NCBI GenBank assembly: GCA_963763215.1
Contig: CAVXNX010000006.1
Location: 1 to 64,000, forward strand
Source of the DNA: DASQZK01 sp963763215
GTDB lineage: Bacteria; Bacteroidota; Bacteroidia; Bacteroidales; GCA-2748055
DNA: 64,000 nucleotides
Reading direction: 5' to 3'
Shown here: positions 56,200 to 64,000 of the stretch, one piece after another
Numbering within the stretch: the first letter of the stretch is position 1
Layout of the letters: each line of letters begins with the position of its first letter
Translations under genes and position numbers: made by a program
The notes under the pieces: generated by a model
What the model was told of the DNA's origin: nothing
Seen by the model: only the letters and a program-made list of their open reading frames with translations
Database searches by the model: none

Positions 56200-57750
56200 A
56201 TGAAAAAACTGGTTTTGCTGTTTGCCATTGCTTCGTTTGGGGTGTCGGCTTTCACCCAGGTTGCCGGAATCAAAAAAGAAGGCAACACCATGACGATTTC
56301 TAAAGAAGTGCTCAAAGATAAGATCAAAGGCGCCTGGGCAGCCCAGACCATCGGAGTTACCTTTGGCGTCCCGTCGGAATTCAAATACAATTCGACGATG
56401 ATCAGAGACTACCATAAACTGGCCTGGAATGATTCATCGATGGAAGTGGAGTACAGGGAGCGTCCCGGGACATATGACGACGTTTATATGGATCTGACTT
56501 TCATGCAGGTCATTGAGGACCACGGAATGGACGCCCCGGCACAAACTTTTGCCGATGCCCTCGCCCATGGAGATTATAAATTGTGGTTTGCCAACCAGAC
56601 CGCCAGGTATAATATCCTTAACGGTTTGAAACCGCCTGAGTCGGGCTATTGGCTGAACAATCCATGCGCCGATGATATCGACTTCCAGATCGAGGCTGAT
56701 TTTGCCGGAATCATGTCACCCGGAATGATCAATTCAGCAGTGAAAATTTGTGATAAGGTTGGGCATATCATGAACTACGGCGATGGCTATTATGGAGGGG
56801 TGTTCATGGCCGGATTGTACTCCCTCGCCCTTGTATCCTCTGAGGTTTCGGATATCGAACCAATCATCAGGGAAGCGCTCTCTGCCATCCCGCCGGAAAG
56901 CAAGTTCTACCAGTGCGTCAATGATGTGGTCAATTGGTACGACGAAAATCCGGATGACTGGAAAACGAACTGGGACAAAACCAACCGGAAATGGGCGTCC
57001 GATATCGGTTCTCCCCTGGGGGTCTTTGAACCTTTCGACATCGATGCCAAGATCAATGCCGCTCATGTGGTCACCGGTCTGCTTTATGGTCATGGCGATT
57101 TTACCCGGACCTATGAGATCGCCACCCGTTGCGGCGATGACGCGGACTGCAATCCCGGATCGGCAGGAGGCGTGCTCGCGGCGATTCTTGGATTTAAGAA
57201 AGTACCGGAATTCTGGACGCAGGGATTGTCCAAAGTCGAAAATATCCCGTTCATGGGCACAAAGATCTCTCTCCTCGGAGCTTATGACATGTCGTTCCGG
57301 CACGCTGAAAAAATGATCCTTCGCAATGGAGGCAAAGTGGAAGGGAACGATGTGGTGATCAACCTCCAGAAACCGGAAACGGTTCCCCTTGAAGTGGCTT
57401 TCAAAGGCCATTACCCAGTGGCCAGGATCGTGCCCAAACAAACCAAAAATGAGATCAGCTTCGAATTTGAAGGCATCGGTTTCGCCCTTGCCGGTCCGCC
57501 GAACATCAAAGATTACGGCGCCCGTAACCATGTATTCAATACCGAGATGTATATCGACGGTAAGCTGGTCGAAAAAGTCAAACTTCCCACCGCCACCAAT
57601 GAACGTCGATTCACCCCGTTTTGGAAATACCAGTTGCCCCGCGGAAAGCACAATGTCGTGATCAAAATCCTGAACCCCGTCGATTACGCCGGGATTCAAC
57701 TGGAATACGCGGTGATCTACGATGATAAACCTTACGAGATCAAATTCTGA
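56200..57750 (+). CDS. Secreted ADP-ribosylglycohydrolase-family protein
   Basis: 516 aa. Signal peptide (LFAIASFGVSAF), then an ADP-ribosylglycohydrolase fold: DKIKGAWAAQTIGVTFGVPSEF, YDDVYMDLTFMQVIEDHG and the metal-binding RCGDDADCNPGSAGGVLAAILG. A C-terminal beta-sandwich (~residues 400-516) follows. Cytoplasmic relatives remove ADP-ribose from proteins; an exported one in a glycan locus more likely cleaves a glycosidic bond in the substrate. That is inference. Confidence 0.85.
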   Translation: MKKLVLLFAIASFGVSAFTQVAGIKKEGNTMTISKEVLKDKIKGAWAAQTIGVTFGVPSEFKYNSTMIRDYHKLAWNDSSMEVEYRERPGTYDDVYMDLTFMQVIEDHGMDAPAQTFADALAHGDYKLWFANQTARYNILNGLKPPESGYWLNNPCADDIDFQIEADFAGIMSPGMINSAVKICDKVGHIMNYGDGYYGGVFMAGLYSLALVSSEVSDIEPIIREALSAIPPESKFYQCVNDVVNWYDENPDDWKTNWDKTNRKWASDIGSPLGVFEPFDIDAKINAAHVVTGLLYGHGDFTRTYEIATRCGDDADCNPGSAGGVLAAILGFKKVPEFWTQGLSKVENIPFMGTKISLLGAYDMSFRHAEKMILRNGGKVEGNDVVINLQKPETVPLEVAFKGHYPVARIVPKQTKNEISFEFEGIGFALAGPPNIKDYGARNHVFNTEMYIDGKLVEKVKLPTATNERRFTPFWKYQLPRGKHNVVIKILNPVDYAGIQLEYAVIYDDKPYEIKF

Positions 57751-57806
57751 ATGAGACTAAAAATGAATCGGACCAAGATTGCCCGGGTTATAAAATTCAT
57801 GCCGGA

Positions 57807-59015
57807 ATGAAAAAACGTTGCTTTAGCCTTCTGATGGCATTGACCACAGTTTGCGCTTTCTCACAGGGATACGATGCCGATTCGGTATTTCAGCACGATC
57901 CCGGGGCCATCGCTTTTTACCAGTCGTTTGAAACAGGAAGCCTCGACAATATCCCCGACTGGGACCAGGTGATCACCTATAAAAACCCGGGCTGGATCGA
58001 TCTGACGCTAAGTGTATACCAGGCCCGGACGGAAGGGGATCATCATCCCTGTATTCTCTTTTTCCACGGTGGAGGGTGGGAAACACGGGCACTCAACCAA
58101 TACAAACAGTACGCCTGGTATTTCGCGGGCCTCGGGTATACCACCATGGCGGTTAAATACCGTGTGTTTATCGATTCATCGGCGGTGACCGTTTATGATG
58201 AACTGGAGGATGCCCGTTCGGCAATCCGTTATGTCCGCCAACATTCCGGCGATCTGCACATCGACCCCGGTGCCGTTATCGCAACCGGCATGAGCGCCGG
58301 GGGGCACCTCGCCGCAGCCACGGTCTACATCGACGGGTATAATGACCCGTCTGAAGACCTGGATATTTCATCGGTACCGAATGCCCTCATGCTGCAGAAT
58401 GCTGTTATCGATCTTTCGGAAAACGGATGGCAGGACGGACATGCCTTGCTGGGCGACGACTGGCTTTCACTCTCGCCTTTGCAGCATATCGATACGGTCT
58501 GCCGCTCTGTCCCCTCCCTGCTGATGAGCGGGTCCTCAGACCGGCTGGCCCCGATCGGGGGGATGAAAAAATGGGATTCAGCCTGTCATGCACTGAATGG
58601 CATAGACACCCTTTATATCTTCAGCGGGCGGGGGCATGGGTTTGGTAATTACGCTGAAAACCGGAGCGGTCCGGGCCATCGAGATTTTATCTATTGCCTG
58701 TACTTCATGAAATCGTTTCTCGAGGGGACCGGGTTCAGCCCTCAGGTGATGCGACCCGATGGAATAACCATGGAATGGAAGGAAAGACAGACGGTGATTT
58801 TTCCTAATCCAACAACAGACTTGTTGACGATCCGAAGTGACGCTGCCATCGATCGCATCGAAGTCTATACGTCAACAGGCAGCAGGATAATGGTCTCAGA
58901 ACTCGGGGGAAGATACGGTCCTGTAGCTTTCGATCCGCCAGGTTCAGGGCTCCGCCTGGTGAGAATTTTTTACTCGTCCGGTACCATAGAGTCGAGATTC
59001 ATCATTAAACTCTGA
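57807..59015 (+). CDS. Alpha/beta-hydrolase esterase with T9SS domain
   Basis: 402 aa. Signal peptide (LLMALTTVCAFSQ). HSL-like: oxyanion FFHGGGW, nucleophile GMSAGGHL, Asp in GSSDRLAP, His in GRGHGFG. C-terminal VIFPNPTTDLLTIRS is a type IX sorting signal. Likely removes acetyl or other acyl groups from the glycan outside the cell. Confidence 0.85.
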   Translation: MKKRCFSLLMALTTVCAFSQGYDADSVFQHDPGAIAFYQSFETGSLDNIPDWDQVITYKNPGWIDLTLSVYQARTEGDHHPCILFFHGGGWETRALNQYKQYAWYFAGLGYTTMAVKYRVFIDSSAVTVYDELEDARSAIRYVRQHSGDLHIDPGAVIATGMSAGGHLAAATVYIDGYNDPSEDLDISSVPNALMLQNAVIDLSENGWQDGHALLGDDWLSLSPLQHIDTVCRSVPSLLMSGSSDRLAPIGGMKKWDSACHALNGIDTLYIFSGRGHGFGNYAENRSGPGHRDFIYCLYFMKSFLEGTGFSPQVMRPDGITMEWKERQTVIFPNPTTDLLTIRSDAAIDRIEVYTSTGSRIMVSELGGRYGPVAFDPPGSGLRLVRIFYSSGTIESRFIIKL

Positions 59016-59074
59016 AAAAAGATCCTGACCAGGTTAGAAATCGGGAAAAACTCTTCATTTTTTTTTAAAACATA

Positions 59075-59090
59075 TTTGCGCAAACGTTTG
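59075..59090. promoter_or_regulatory. LacI-type operator 4
   Basis: TTTGCGCAAACGTTTG includes the palindrome CAAACGTTTG (59081-59090). Overlaps the -33 box of the next promoter. Confidence 0.65.
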
Positions 59091-59118
59091 TTTAACTATG
59101 TAATTATTCATATTTTTG
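59087..59118 (+). promoter_or_regulatory. Bacteroidota-type promoter
   Basis: TTTG at 59087-59090, 20-nt spacer, TATTTTTG at 59111-59118 (exact TAnnTTTG). 38 bp before the ATG at 59156. Overlaps operator 4, so the repressor would block it. Confidence 0.65.
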
Positions 59119-59155
59119 GCTTAAAACCTTAATTTTCAACTAAAACTCTTGTCTT

Positions 59156-60223
59156 ATGAAAAAATGTTACACAAAAATGATCTTGATGGCAATGGTGACC
59201 CTCCTGTTCGGTTTCTCCGGGAATACCTTTGCCCAAAATCTCCTGGTCAACGGAGATATGGAAACGCTCGATGCAGATACCCTTGCCGGATGGAACATCA
59301 AAAAAGCCGGCATCTCCGTTGCTGTTGAAACCTCAATAGTTCATAGCGGCACCAATTCCGCCGCGGTCACTGTGACTGGCAATAAAGCCAATACGGATTT
59401 TGGACAACAACAGATTTTTATCGCTGACTCGGGAACCACGTATGATTTTTCGGTATGGTATTACAATACAGAGGGTGGCAACTACTTTGCATGGGTCATC
59501 GGTTATGGACCGGGAAATTACACCTTTTCAAGCAGCAGCGCTATTCATAGCGACACCATTTTTGGTGAATGGCGGCAGTTCACCTGGCAGTGGACAAGTC
59601 AACTGACCGATACCGTCGATGTTTTCTTCAGGTTTTACAATCAGCCAACCTTTGACGGGGAAGAAACCATATATTTAGACGATGCCTCCGTTATGGTCGC
59701 AGTTCCCGGCACCGATGCCACACTTTCCGACCTGACACTCGAAGGTGGAACGGTGGCTGATTTCAGCCCGGATGTTTTCCATTATGATGTTTACCTGCCT
59801 GAAGGTACAACCGATATTCCCGTCGTTGATGGCATTCCGGCCGACACTTCCGCCACCGTCGACATCACCCAGGCGACCGATCTCAGCGGGGATGAAACCG
59901 CCCGCACGGCCACAGTTCTCGTGACCGCAGAGGACGGAACGACCACCCAGGCCTATACCATCACCTTTACCGTGGTGACAGGTATTGAAGCCCGGTCAAC
60001 TCAGAGCGTTAGCCTGTACCCGAACCCGGCCCGCGATCAGATCGTCCTCAAAGGCCTCAACGCCAACAATGTTCAGCAGGTCATGATCATGGATGTCACC
60101 GGCAGAATGGTGAAATCCTTCGCCACGACCGGAGCCGAAACACGGGTCAATGTCAGCGATCTGCATGCCGGATGTTATTTCATCAGAGTGGAAAATCAAA
60201 CTCTCAAGTTCATCAAACGATAG
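59156..60223 (+). CDS. T9SS-sorted carbohydrate-binding-like protein
   Basis: 355 aa. Signal peptide (LLFGFSGNTFAQ). N-terminal CBM-like jelly roll (LLVNGDMETLDADTLAGWN) related in pattern to the twin modules of the 53502 protein. Then a cadherin-like beta-sandwich (LSDLTLEGGTVADFSPDVFHYDVYLPEGTT). T9SS domain at the end (VSLYPNPARDQIVLKGLN). No catalytic domain. Its own LacI-controlled promoter suggests strong induced expression of a surface binding protein. Confidence 0.8.
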   Translation: MKKCYTKMILMAMVTLLFGFSGNTFAQNLLVNGDMETLDADTLAGWNIKKAGISVAVETSIVHSGTNSAAVTVTGNKANTDFGQQQIFIADSGTTYDFSVWYYNTEGGNYFAWVIGYGPGNYTFSSSSAIHSDTIFGEWRQFTWQWTSQLTDTVDVFFRFYNQPTFDGEETIYLDDASVMVAVPGTDATLSDLTLEGGTVADFSPDVFHYDVYLPEGTTDIPVVDGIPADTSATVDITQATDLSGDETARTATVLVTAEDGTTTQAYTITFTVVTGIEARSTQSVSLYPNPARDQIVLKGLNANNVQQVMIMDVTGRMVKSFATTGAETRVNVSDLHAGCYFIRVENQTLKFIKR

Positions 60224-60370
60224 TGAAATCGTTGAATTCGCAGCCTTAGTGCGTGGCATTATTAACCGCAAAACTTACGGAATTTGAAACTCGGTGAGAA
60301 GATTCTGAATGGTTTTGCGGTTAATTTTTTGGTATCTGTTTGCCGGATCTCCGGTCGATTGATTTGATAG

Positions 60371-61807
60371 ATGAATGAAAATATGAATGCTTCTTCCACA
60401 CTTTCCGTGTTGCTTGCCCTGACTATAACCGTCCTGTTTTCTGCGGCATCGTTTGTGCAACAGGAACAACCACCGGTTCAGCCGGCTTGTTATTATATCG
60501 ATCCCGTTCAGGGGAGTCATTCCAATCCCGGAACTTCCGAAGAATACCCGCTGAAAAGTTTTCCGGTCAACGGGAGAATCACCTTCCATCCAGGCGACAG
60601 CATATGTTTCAAACGAGGCACTGAATATACCGGTCCGCTGTGGATATCCTCCTCGGGTGAACCGGGAAAATATCTCGTTCTCTCTGCATATGGCGATACC
60701 AGCCTGCCGGCACCTGCCTTCACGAACCCTGTGTTCGAACAGGGTAATTTCGGCAATTGCATCCGGGTAACCGGGAGCTACGTGCTGATCGAAAATCTGT
60801 ATTTTCACCATACGGCAGCCGTTGTGTCCGGAGATTATCAGACCGATGGTTTCGATACCTGGCAGAGCGGTGCGGTATACATCGATAAAACGGCCGGACA
60901 CTGCATCGTCCGGAAGAACGAATTCGTTGATTGCATTGTCGGGGTGAAGAGTTATGGCAAAAATACCCTCATTACCCATAATTACCTTCATGACTGTAAC
61001 CGGGTGTTAAAACAGTGGGGCTGGGGGCCGATCGGTATCTGGCTTGGAAACGATTTCCAGGAGGTGAGTTACAACCGGATTTTTAATTACAGGGCTGAAG
61101 ATCCCAGGATCAACTGGCCAAACGGTGTCGGCGGAGGAGCCGATGGCGGGGCAATGGAAATCGATGATGCCCGGTTCGATAAATCCCATATTACCATCCA
61201 TCATAATTACACCCGGGATTGCCAGGGATTTCTCGAAGTCACCTGGTCAGATGTCAAAGCACGGCCCGACTATGAAGGTTTCATCATTCACCATAACATC
61301 AGCGACGACTACCAGCAGTTCCTCGCTCTTTGGCGGGGTACCGGCTGCCGGATTGAAAATAATACCATCATCCGGCGCAAGGTGAATGCCAATGACTGGG
61401 GCGTTTTCAATATCACGCAGGATCATTCCCATAACCTGATCCGGAATAACCTCATTGTGGTTGAAAAAGATATCCCCATCTTCAACACGGGACTGAAGAC
61501 CCCGCACGATCCCGAGAATATCATCAGCCATAACCTTTATTATGCCGCTTCCGGCAACCTGGTGATGGGCAGGGAAGGGCCTGGTGATGACCCGGTATAT
61601 GGCTCACCTTTACTGGTGAATTATTCGCGGCCCCGGTCATCGGGCGATTACCGTCCTACAACCCGGAGCTGTGCCATCGACAGAGGGATGGATCTCGGCT
61701 ATTTGACCGATTTCAGGGATCATCATGTCCCTTCGGGCTCAGCTCCCGATATCGGCGCTTTTGAATTTAATGCTCACGATAACATTCAGCTTTCAGATGA
61801 CCCATAA
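60371..61807 (+). CDS. Right-handed beta-helix secreted protein
   Basis: 478 aa. Signal peptide (SVLLALTITVLFSAASF). YYIDPVQGSHSNPGTSEEYPLKS is a typical start of pectate-lyase-like beta-helix proteins; coils such as GHCIVRKNEFVDCIVGVKSYG and KNTLITHNYLHDCNRV follow. Polysaccharide lyase or hydrolase of unknown specificity. ATGs at 60371 and 60383 both possible. Confidence 0.75.
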   Translation: MNENMNASSTLSVLLALTITVLFSAASFVQQEQPPVQPACYYIDPVQGSHSNPGTSEEYPLKSFPVNGRITFHPGDSICFKRGTEYTGPLWISSSGEPGKYLVLSAYGDTSLPAPAFTNPVFEQGNFGNCIRVTGSYVLIENLYFHHTAAVVSGDYQTDGFDTWQSGAVYIDKTAGHCIVRKNEFVDCIVGVKSYGKNTLITHNYLHDCNRVLKQWGWGPIGIWLGNDFQEVSYNRIFNYRAEDPRINWPNGVGGGADGGAMEIDDARFDKSHITIHHNYTRDCQGFLEVTWSDVKARPDYEGFIIHHNISDDYQQFLALWRGTGCRIENNTIIRRKVNANDWGVFNITQDHSHNLIRNNLIVVEKDIPIFNTGLKTPHDPENIISHNLYYAASGNLVMGREGPGDDPVYGSPLLVNYSRPRSSGDYRPTTRSCAIDRGMDLGYLTDFRDHHVPSGSAPDIGAFEFNAHDNIQLSDDP

Positions 61808-61815
61808 CGTTAAAT

Positions 61816-61966
61816 AGTGCTTGAAAACGCCAATAGCTGCGTTATGCTCGACTTCAAAACAGTCATTTACGAATAGTAAACTCCTGTTTTTCAGTCATCG
61901 CAAGCCTTGCTCTTGACGTTTTCTTATCAAGCACGGCTAAAAAACATGAGTTTTCTTTCTGACACT
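61816..61966 (-). mobile_element. MITE-like element, copy 2 (151 bp)
   Basis: Reverse complement of 11000-11154 with a 4-bp deletion. Flanked by AAAT on both sides. It lies 8 bp after the stop of the beta-helix gene and 15 bp before the sulfatase start, so it contributes the sulfatase leader. Confidence 0.75.
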
Positions 61967-61981
61967 AAATACTTATCTACA

Positions 61982-63613
61982 ATGAATTCATTAACCCATA
62001 AATTACTTAAAGGCACCGGACTGCTGTTAGCCGTCCTGCCATTTTCCTGCACTCAGGAAAAACCAAAAGATCCGCCGCCCAATATCGTGCTCATCGTTGC
62101 CGATGACCTGGGGTATGGCGATCTGAGTTGCTACGGGGCCACGAAGATCAAGACCCCTGAAATTGATAATCTGGCTTCCCAGGGAGTGAAATTTACCGAT
62201 GCCTATGTCGCTTCTTCCCTGTGTTCCCCCTCAAGGTACAGTATCCTGACAGGACGGTACTCCTGGAGAACTCCTCTAAAATTCGGTGTACTGACCTACT
62301 ATGCCCAGCCACTGATCGACCAAAACCGGACGACGATCGCTTCCCTGCTCAGGAGAAACGGTTATTATACGGCCTGCGTGGGAAAATGGCACCTCGGACT
62401 TGGTTGGCAGCTGAAGGATAACGCTCCGCCAAACCCGCAGAAGAATGTCTTCGACTCCTGGAAGCTGACCACTCAGGATTACATTGACTTTTCAAAACGG
62501 ATAAAAGAGGGTCCGAACGATCGTGGATTCGATTACTTTTACGGGATGGCCGGATCAATCAACATGATCCCGTTTGCTTTTATCGAAAACGACAGTATCG
62601 ATGAAGCGCCTTCTGTGCCCAAAGGTGTGGTGTATGATTTTGATGAAAACGTCGAAAAGGCGCCAAACTGGGATTCACGCACCGTCAACCGGCATCTGAC
62701 GGAAAAGGCCGTGGCTGTGGTGGATAACCATTTCAAAGATCATCCGGATAAGCCGCTTTTCCTGTATTTCCCTGCCAGTGCCCCACACAGGCCATGTCTG
62801 CCAACCATTACCCGCCACCAGAGCCAGGCCGGTTTACGCGGTGATATGGTTGAGGAATTCGACTGGTCGGTAAAACAGGTCGTGGATGCCCTGAAACGAC
62901 ACAATGCACTCGATAACACCCTTTTGATCGTTACATCCGATAACGGGCCCCGTCCCGGCGATCCTGTTCTGTCGCTCGATATGTACAAGAAGGATACAAG
63001 TCTTGCCCGGCAGTTCTATTACGACTATTTCGACGATTATCAGCCGGAATACCAGGATCCCAATGGTAATCCCACATGGAAAGCGGGTTGGCTGACCTAC
63101 GGTCACCGCGCTGCCGGAGACCTGCTGGGTTTCAAATCGGATGCCTGGGAAGGCGGACTGCGCGTACCGTTCATCGTCCGCTGGCCCGGTAAGGTGAAAG
63201 CCGGAAACGTCAATCACAACATCATCAGCACGACAGACCTTCTGGCAACCTTCGCCGAACTGACCGGAGATACACTGAGCGCCAGGGCCGGAGAGGACAG
63301 TTACAGCTTCCTTCCGGAATTGCTGGATAATAGCGCTCCTTCCGCCAGGACATCTCTTACCGTCAGTTCAGGGGGCAGCGGCGCCATGGTTGAACGGCAG
63401 GGCGACTGGAAATACATTGAAGCGGCCACACCGCACTGGAATGAGACCTATTACCCGGGAGGTCCCTATATCACAGATCCACAGCTTTACAATATCGCAA
63501 AAGATGAAGGAGAGTCTCAGAATCTCTACTCCGGGAATCCTGATAAAGTCTCCGAACTTAAAGACATTGTGAAACGCGTGAAAGAAACTCCGAAATCGGA
63601 AGGACACCGGTAA
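61982..63613 (+). CDS. Sulfatase lipoprotein
   Basis: 543 aa from MNSLTHKLLKGTGLLLAVLPFSC (ATG 61982, lipobox). The frame extends to 61907 but those codons lie in the MITE. Active-site CSPSR in SSLCSPSRYSILTGRYSWRT, metal ligands in IVLIVADDLGYGD and IVTSDNGPRPGD. Second sulfatase of the locus, differing from the first, so probably with other positional specificity. Confidence 0.92.
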   Translation: MNSLTHKLLKGTGLLLAVLPFSCTQEKPKDPPPNIVLIVADDLGYGDLSCYGATKIKTPEIDNLASQGVKFTDAYVASSLCSPSRYSILTGRYSWRTPLKFGVLTYYAQPLIDQNRTTIASLLRRNGYYTACVGKWHLGLGWQLKDNAPPNPQKNVFDSWKLTTQDYIDFSKRIKEGPNDRGFDYFYGMAGSINMIPFAFIENDSIDEAPSVPKGVVYDFDENVEKAPNWDSRTVNRHLTEKAVAVVDNHFKDHPDKPLFLYFPASAPHRPCLPTITRHQSQAGLRGDMVEEFDWSVKQVVDALKRHNALDNTLLIVTSDNGPRPGDPVLSLDMYKKDTSLARQFYYDYFDDYQPEYQDPNGNPTWKAGWLTYGHRAAGDLLGFKSDAWEGGLRVPFIVRWPGKVKAGNVNHNIISTTDLLATFAELTGDTLSARAGEDSYSFLPELLDNSAPSARTSLTVSSGGSGAMVERQGDWKYIEAATPHWNETYYPGGPYITDPQLYNIAKDEGESQNLYSGNPDKVSELKDIVKRVKETPKSEGHR

Positions 63614-64000
63614 GAGTAACGTGGGTACGTGGGTACGTGGGTACGTGGATAAGGTAAGACGTAGAGACAAGGATAGTCGTCAGTTCCGTAATAGGCGAAA
63701 AAGATTGAAATCGGGAATACGATTTTCCAGCGCCTTCCTCCACCAAAATCATGTAATTCTACTTTGACAGATTCATATGAAAACGCCTAAACGTTTTTAA
63801 AAATGATGAGGAAAATCCTATACATGGATAGCCCTTCGGCTGCGCTCAGGGACCGAAACCGAATACGCGTTTTTTGAGGGTGTTTGAGCAGGAGGGATCA
63901 GCAGGCGGGTGTGGAGCCGCGAGCGGCTCCACACCCGCCTGCTGATCCCTCCTGCTCAAACACAAGGTAAGTCCATTTTTTCCGGTCCCTGAGCGCAGCC
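63614..64000. other. Gene-free end with repeats and a large palindrome
   Basis: GTGGGTAC is tandemly repeated three times near 63622-63648. From 63838 to the window end lies a large nested inverted repeat (next entry). No gene seen. Confidence 0.7.
63838..64000. repeat. Nested inverted repeat with 41-bp perfect arms
   Basis: Arms 63880-63920 and 63923-63963 are perfect reverse complements with a 2-nt centre (GA). An outer pair, GGCTGCGCTCAGGGACCG (63838) and CGGTCCCTGAGCGCAGCC (63983-64000), is also inverted. The element continues past the window edge. Confidence 0.9.

Noticed and set aside
61907..61981. Extended sulfatase start upstream of the lipobox
   Set aside because: These codons lie inside the MITE-like element and would bury the signal peptide.

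Overview
The window looks like a chromosomal segment of an anaerobic or environmental member of the Bacteroidota. It has two tandem SusC/SusD pairs, lipoprotein signals ending in Cys, three proteins with type IX secretion C-terminal sorting domains, RHS polymorphic-toxin remnants, and at least one promoter matching the Bacteroidota -33/-7 consensus (TTTG, then TAnnTTTG). I saw no rRNA, tRNA or CRISPR array. All functional calls come from reading translated sequence and motifs; no database search was run.

Region 1 (1-4020) is a decayed mobile element: a primase/helicase-like gene followed by two tyrosine recombinases overlapping by ATGA, all broken by single-base frameshifts, then about 850 bp of noncoding DNA rich in palindromes. 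Region 2 (4021-12860) is an AT-rich RHS tip graveyard. It holds a zincin-like tip with a lipoprotein partner gene split by an IS4-family element (9-bp target duplication), a short RHS core with a membrane-active-looking tip, two start-less orphan tips each followed by a 135-aa membrane protein, and a further RHS tip ending in a TonB C-terminal-like domain. Region 3 (11160-16190) is a minus-strand island of small toxin-antitoxin modules, including two with the same layout of XRE regulator, antitoxin and toxin. Region 4 (16190-17220) is repeat-rich noncoding DNA.

Region 5 (17220-28670) is ordinary chromosome: a TolC/MFP/RND efflux operon, GNAT acetyltransferase, short-chain dehydrogenase, thioredoxin, CbpA-like DnaJ, cytochrome c and HtrA-like protease. 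Region 6 (28890-63613) is a glycan utilisation locus of about 35 kb. A GH2 enzyme is divergent from a LacI regulator, which is followed by a GRP-type sugar transporter, ribokinase, sulfatase, GH20, SusC-SusD-SusC-SusD-surface lipoprotein, GH127-like, DUF4838, GH28/GH49-like beta-helix, secreted ADP-ribosylglycohydrolase-like protein, esterase, T9SS-sorted binding protein, beta-helix protein and a second sulfatase. Four near-identical LacI-type operators (31603, 32874, 38338, 59075) tie the regulator, transporter, susC operon and binding protein into one regulon. The enzyme set suggests a sulfated, branched heteroglycan as substrate.

A two-copy MITE-like element of about 150 bp (11000 and 61816), an 84-bp near-perfect palindrome at the right end, and a scatter of single-base indels in otherwise intact genes are cross-cutting oddities. 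The indels may be consensus errors in the source assembly.
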